Origin: Chitinophagaceae bacterium
GTDB taxonomy: Bacteria > Bacteroidota > Bacteroidia > Chitinophagales > Chitinophagaceae
NCBI GenBank assembly: GCA_027489035.1
Contig: JAIYAN010000002.1
Location: 32,363-96,362, forward strand
Reading direction: 5' to 3'
DNA: 64,000 nt
Positions 60,843-64,000 of the stretch are shown in pieces (position 1 is the stretch's first letter; every line of letters begins with the position of its first letter). The translations under genes and the position numbers were made by a program. Under the pieces are notes generated by a model. That model saw only the letters and a program-made list of their open reading frames with translations. It did not search any database and was not told the DNA's origin.

Positions 60843-63800
60843 ATGAAAACAATTTTACCCATCCTATTATTTTTGTGTGGAATCAACGTATTTGGACAAA
60901 AAACGATTCAAAAATCAACTTTTTCAGCTGATAATGCTCAAATTTGGCAAGAGGTTGAACCATTTAAAAATGGATTTGCCCGCGTTTTAAAAGATGATCA
61001 ATTTTCATTTATTAATTTGAATGGCCAATGTATATCAAATACATTTTTTAAAGGCGCCCGTAATTTTTCAAATCATTTTGCTGCTGTACAACAAAATGAA
61101 AAATGGGGATTTATAAATGAAGCTGGACAAGTAATTGTTCCATGCGTTTATGATTTGGTTTATGATTTCAATAGCAATTTTACGATAGTACTTAAAGACT
61201 CAAATTGGTACAAAATAAATATTCAAGGCGAAACGATTAAACAATTAAACATCGATATCTGTTTTGGTTTTGAAAATGAAATGCCCATTGTTTCTAAAAA
61301 TGGGCAAATTGGTGTTTTAAATAGTAATGACGATTTTATTTTTAGAAAACCAATTGTTAATCCCAATACAATTTCTACATCAAGACAAAGCAACATAACT
61401 TCAAGAACAACATCTGAATGTCCTAACAACCTTGATTTTGAAAATGGAAACTTTACAGGATGGTCATGTTTTACAGGTTCTGTAGATACCATTGGTACAA
61501 TAAATAGAATCACCGTTACACCATCAGCGCCAGTCAACAATAGACATAGAATAATAAGACGTTCGACACCATCCGCAATAGACCCTTATGGTTTATTCTC
61601 ACTCAACCCTCCTGATGGAAGTAATTTCGCTGTAAGATTAGGCAACACCAATATTGGTGCACAAGCAGAAAGAATTTCTTATAAAATTAGAGTACCACAA
61701 AATGACAGCAATTTTTCTATTAAATATAATTATGCGGTAGTTTTTGAAGATCCAAATCACACAACTTGGTCACAACCTAGATTTGTGGCTCGTTTGTTTG
61801 ATTCTGCAGCAAATGCTTATGTAAGTTGTGCTTCATTTGAATATATTTCTACATCAAGTTTACCTGGATTTGCTCGTTCTACAGTTGATACTGCTGTTAT
61901 TTACAAACCATGGTCATCTGTTTTTATCAGCATGAGGGCTTATGCTGGCAAAACAATGTATATCGAATTCACAACAGCTGATTGTGTTCGTCGTGGCCAT
62001 TGGGGTTATGCATACTTAGATGTTGAAAGCACTTGTGGAGAAGCGTTAAGTGTTAATTACAATTGCAATTATCCAAACATTACAGAATTAAATGCCCCTC
62101 CAGGATTTCAAACCTACAACTGGTGGAATCAAAGTTTTAGTAATTTATTGGCGAATGGTGAAAATGCTGTATTAAATCCTGGACCTCCAAGTGGATCAAC
62201 ATTATGGTTAGAAATGATTCCATTTAATAACTTTGGATGTAGAGATACTGTAAAAGTGAATATTTCTGGAGCATTTTCTCCAACTTTTAGTAGTTCAACA
62301 AACAATGCACCTTGTGCACCACATACCATTACATTTTTTAATGAATTTATTCCTTCAACTCAAGTAATTTGGAATTTTGGCGATGGTACAACAGGTACAG
62401 GCGATACCGTTAACCATACTTATTTAACATCTGGAAACTATCAAGTTACCATGACGGTAACTTTGGCGAATGGTTGTGTTGGTACATCAACTGGAAATGT
62501 AATTATCAATCAACCAACCGGAAGTTTTAATTATACAGGCGGAAATTTTTGTGGAAATAAAACCATTGCATTTAATGTTATTGCATCAAATGCAACATCT
62601 TATACTTGGGAATTTGGAGATGGTTCAACAATTACAACTTCTCAGCCAACAATTACCCATACATATTCATTGGAAGGACTTTACATTCCAAAAGTGACTA
62701 TAAATTTCTCTTCTGGTTGTGTGTTAACATTAACTGGATCTGATAGCATTTCAATTGATCATATAAATGCAGATTTTGCTTACACAGTTGAGCAATTTTG
62801 TGGTTATACTAATTTGAATTTTACAAGTATTTCAACATCAACATCAGGCATTGCTTCATACTCGTGGAATTTTGGTAATGGCATCAATGGTAATGGTTCA
62901 TTTGCAACACAAACTTTTAATGCTTCAGGAACAAGAAATATTAAATTAATCGTTACCAACTTAAATGGTTGTGTGGATTCCATCATCAAATTGATTCGAA
63001 TTAATGTGTGGAATTATCCAACGGGAAATATTACAGGCCCAAATAATGGATGCGCTGGAGATACTTTAATATTCAACCACAACTTTAATGCACTAGATAG
63101 TTTAACTCATTTAGAATGGTTTACTGATGAAGGATATTCTTCAACTTCAAATCAAACAAATTTGGTTTTTAATACACCTGGTACACATTGGGTTAGTTTA
63201 GTTGTAGTAAATAATCATGGTTGTTCAGATACATTAACAAAATCCATTTTAATCAACCAAATTCCTGTGTTTTCTCAGCCTCAAGATATTTCTTTTTGTA
63301 ATGGTGCTATTTCAACTGTAATTTCACTAACGTCACTATATCCTGGTGGAAATTTTTCATGGATAAATGACAATAGTTCTATCGGTCTAGCAAATGCAGG
63401 CAATTGGAATATTCCAAGTTTTACTGCTATAAATTCAACTAGTACAACCATTCATGCAAACATCACTTTAACTGTTACCGCTCAGGGTTGCGCATATACA
63501 GCTCCAGCATTTATGATATCAGTAAATCCAACTCCAACAGTAGATCAACCTACAAATCAAACTTTATGTAATGGTAATTTGACAAGTGCAGTTGTTTTCA
63601 CAAATTCATTAAACCCTAACTTCACTTATTCTTGGCAAAATAATACACCTTCAATAGGTTTAGCAAGTTCAGGTACAGGAAACATTGCTTCATTTAATGC
63701 TTCAAACACAAGCTCAACTACAATCACTGCAAACATTACGGTAACACCTCAATTCAATGGATGCGCTGGAACACCTAAAACATTTAATATTTTAGTTAAT

Positions 63801-64000
63801 CCAACTCCAGTTGTTTCAGCGATTTCAAATCAAACGGTATGTAATGGAACACAAATCAACGCGATTCAATTTGCTGTATCTCCATCAAATGCGGTAATCA
63901 ATTGGACAAACACACAAACATCAATCGGCTTATTGGCAAATGGAACTGGAAATATTGCAGCTTTTCAAGCGACAAATACAACAGGTTCATCTATAACTGC
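60843..64000 (+). CDS. Very large WG/PKD-repeat surface protein (3' end beyond window)
   Basis: The frame from ATG 60843 is open for 1052 codons to the window edge. It starts with a signal peptide (MKTILPILLFLCGINVFGQ). Residues about 35-170 hold WG-type repeats (NEKWGFINEAGQVIVPCVYD). A beta-sandwich region opens with CPNNLDFENGNFTGWSCFTG (about residue 197). PKD domains follow with WNFGDGTTGTGDTVNHTY near 510, WEFGDGSTITTS near 590 and WNFGNGINGNG near 676. From about residue 818 at least three tandem repeats of about 90 residues begin with CNG and contain SIGLA and TTITANIT. Such proteins are usually exported by the type IX system and serve in adhesion or gliding; the sorting domain would lie beyond the edge. 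Confidence 0.85.
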   Translation, partial: MKTILPILLFLCGINVFGQKTIQKSTFSADNAQIWQEVEPFKNGFARVLKDDQFSFINLNGQCISNTFFKGARNFSNHFAAVQQNEKWGFINEAGQVIVPCVYDLVYDFNSNFTIVLKDSNWYKINIQGETIKQLNIDICFGFENEMPIVSKNGQIGVLNSNDDFIFRKPIVNPNTISTSRQSNITSRTTSECPNNLDFENGNFTGWSCFTGSVDTIGTINRITVTPSAPVNNRHRIIRRSTPSAIDPYGLFSLNPPDGSNFAVRLGNTNIGAQAERISYKIRVPQNDSNFSIKYNYAVVFEDPNHTTWSQPRFVARLFDSAANAYVSCASFEYISTSSLPGFARSTVDTAVIYKPWSSVFISMRAYAGKTMYIEFTTADCVRRGHWGYAYLDVESTCGEALSVNYNCNYPNITELNAPPGFQTYNWWNQSFSNLLANGENAVLNPGPPSGSTLWLEMIPFNNFGCRDTVKVNISGAFSPTFSSSTNNAPCAPHTITFFNEFIPSTQVIWNFGDGTTGTGDTVNHTYLTSGNYQVTMTVTLANGCVGTSTGNVIINQPTGSFNYTGGNFCGNKTIAFNVIASNATSYTWEFGDGSTITTSQPTITHTYSLEGLYIPKVTINFSSGCVLTLTGSDSISIDHINADFAYTVEQFCGYTNLNFTSISTSTSGIASYSWNFGNGINGNGSFATQTFNASGTRNIKLIVTNLNGCVDSIIKLIRINVWNYPTGNITGPNNGCAGDTLIFNHNFNALDSLTHLEWFTDEGYSSTSNQTNLVFNTPGTHWVSLVVVNNHGCSDTLTKSILINQIPVFSQPQDISFCNGAISTVISLTSLYPGGNFSWINDNSSIGLANAGNWNIPSFTAINSTSTTIHANITLTVTAQGCAYTAPAFMISVNPTPTVDQPTNQTLCNGNLTSAVVFTNSLNPNFTYSWQNNTPSIGLASSGTGNIASFNASNTSSTTITANITVTPQFNGCAGTPKTFNILVNPTPVVSAISNQTVCNGTQINAIQFAVSPSNAVINWTNTQTSIGLLANGTGNIAAFQATNTTGSSIT

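Overview
This 64 kb window is AT-rich chromosomal DNA from a member of the phylum Bacteroidota, probably close to the Chitinophagales/Chitinophagaceae (family-level placement is inference). Evidence: the housekeeping genes have Bacteroidota-type relatives (S46 dipeptidyl-peptidase, DUF4199, DUF6089, DUF6526, HU-CCDC81-like protein, a dihydroorotase homologue without its metal ligands, PKD-repeat surface protein), promoter-like elements resemble the Bacteroidota pattern TTTG-N19..20-TAnnTTTG, Shine-Dalgarno sequences are weak or absent, and several genes start with TTG. I see no phage, integrase, transposase, plasmid function, CRISPR array, tRNA or rRNA.

Layout. 1-6.3 kb: end of ribonuclease R, a polyprenyl synthetase, an amino-acid permease, a DUF2027/Smr protein, a YitT-family membrane protein and the RNase P RNA gene. 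6.3-19.2 kb: a repeat-rich spacer, an S46 peptidase with the specificity residue expected of DPP11, dihydrolipoyl dehydrogenase, a TlpA-like thioredoxin, a MacB-like permease, an EVE protein next to a cysteine-free sirtuin, a cyclase-family lipoprotein, and a leftward group of two glycosyltransferases, DUF4199 and a probably non-catalytic dihydroorotase. 19.2-31.2 kb: pyruvate dehydrogenase E1 beta, a UbiD-family decarboxylase, a TraB/GumN protein, a first MBOAT acyltransferase/SGNH-like pair, the 2-oxoacid dehydrogenase E2 and CinA. The E1 beta, E2 and E3 genes are about 8-9 kb apart, and no E1 alpha gene is present.

31.3-48.6 kb is a surface-polysaccharide locus, all on the plus strand. It encodes a Wzm/Wzt-type ABC exporter, two tandem FdtA-like sugar ketoisomerases and an FdtB-like aminotransferase (a 3-amino-3,6-dideoxyhexose route), eight glycosyltransferases (GT2, GT4 and GT14-like), two FkbM methyltransferases, and a second MBOAT/SGNH-like pair. 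The expected product is a methylated, O-acylated, amino-sugar-containing O-antigen or similar glycan made in the cytoplasm, exported by the ABC transporter, and acylated at the membrane.

48.6-64 kb: a thioesterase, a DoxX protein, a 1022-residue TPR protein with an outer-membrane barrel and an HU-like membrane protein, a SAM methyltransferase, an M13 metallopeptidase, a TrmH-type RNA methyltransferase, leucyl/phenylalanyl-tRNA-protein transferase, a lipoprotein nuclease, and the start of a very large WG/PKD-repeat surface protein that runs off the right edge.

The most unusual features are the dispersed families of short intergenic repeats and hairpins, a GT14-like gene with no usable ATG/GTG/TTG start at its conserved N-terminus, catalytic-residue losses in the dihydroorotase homologue and in one of the tandem ketoisomerases, a zinc-ligand-free sirtuin beside an EVE protein, and two separated MBOAT/SGNH-like cassettes.
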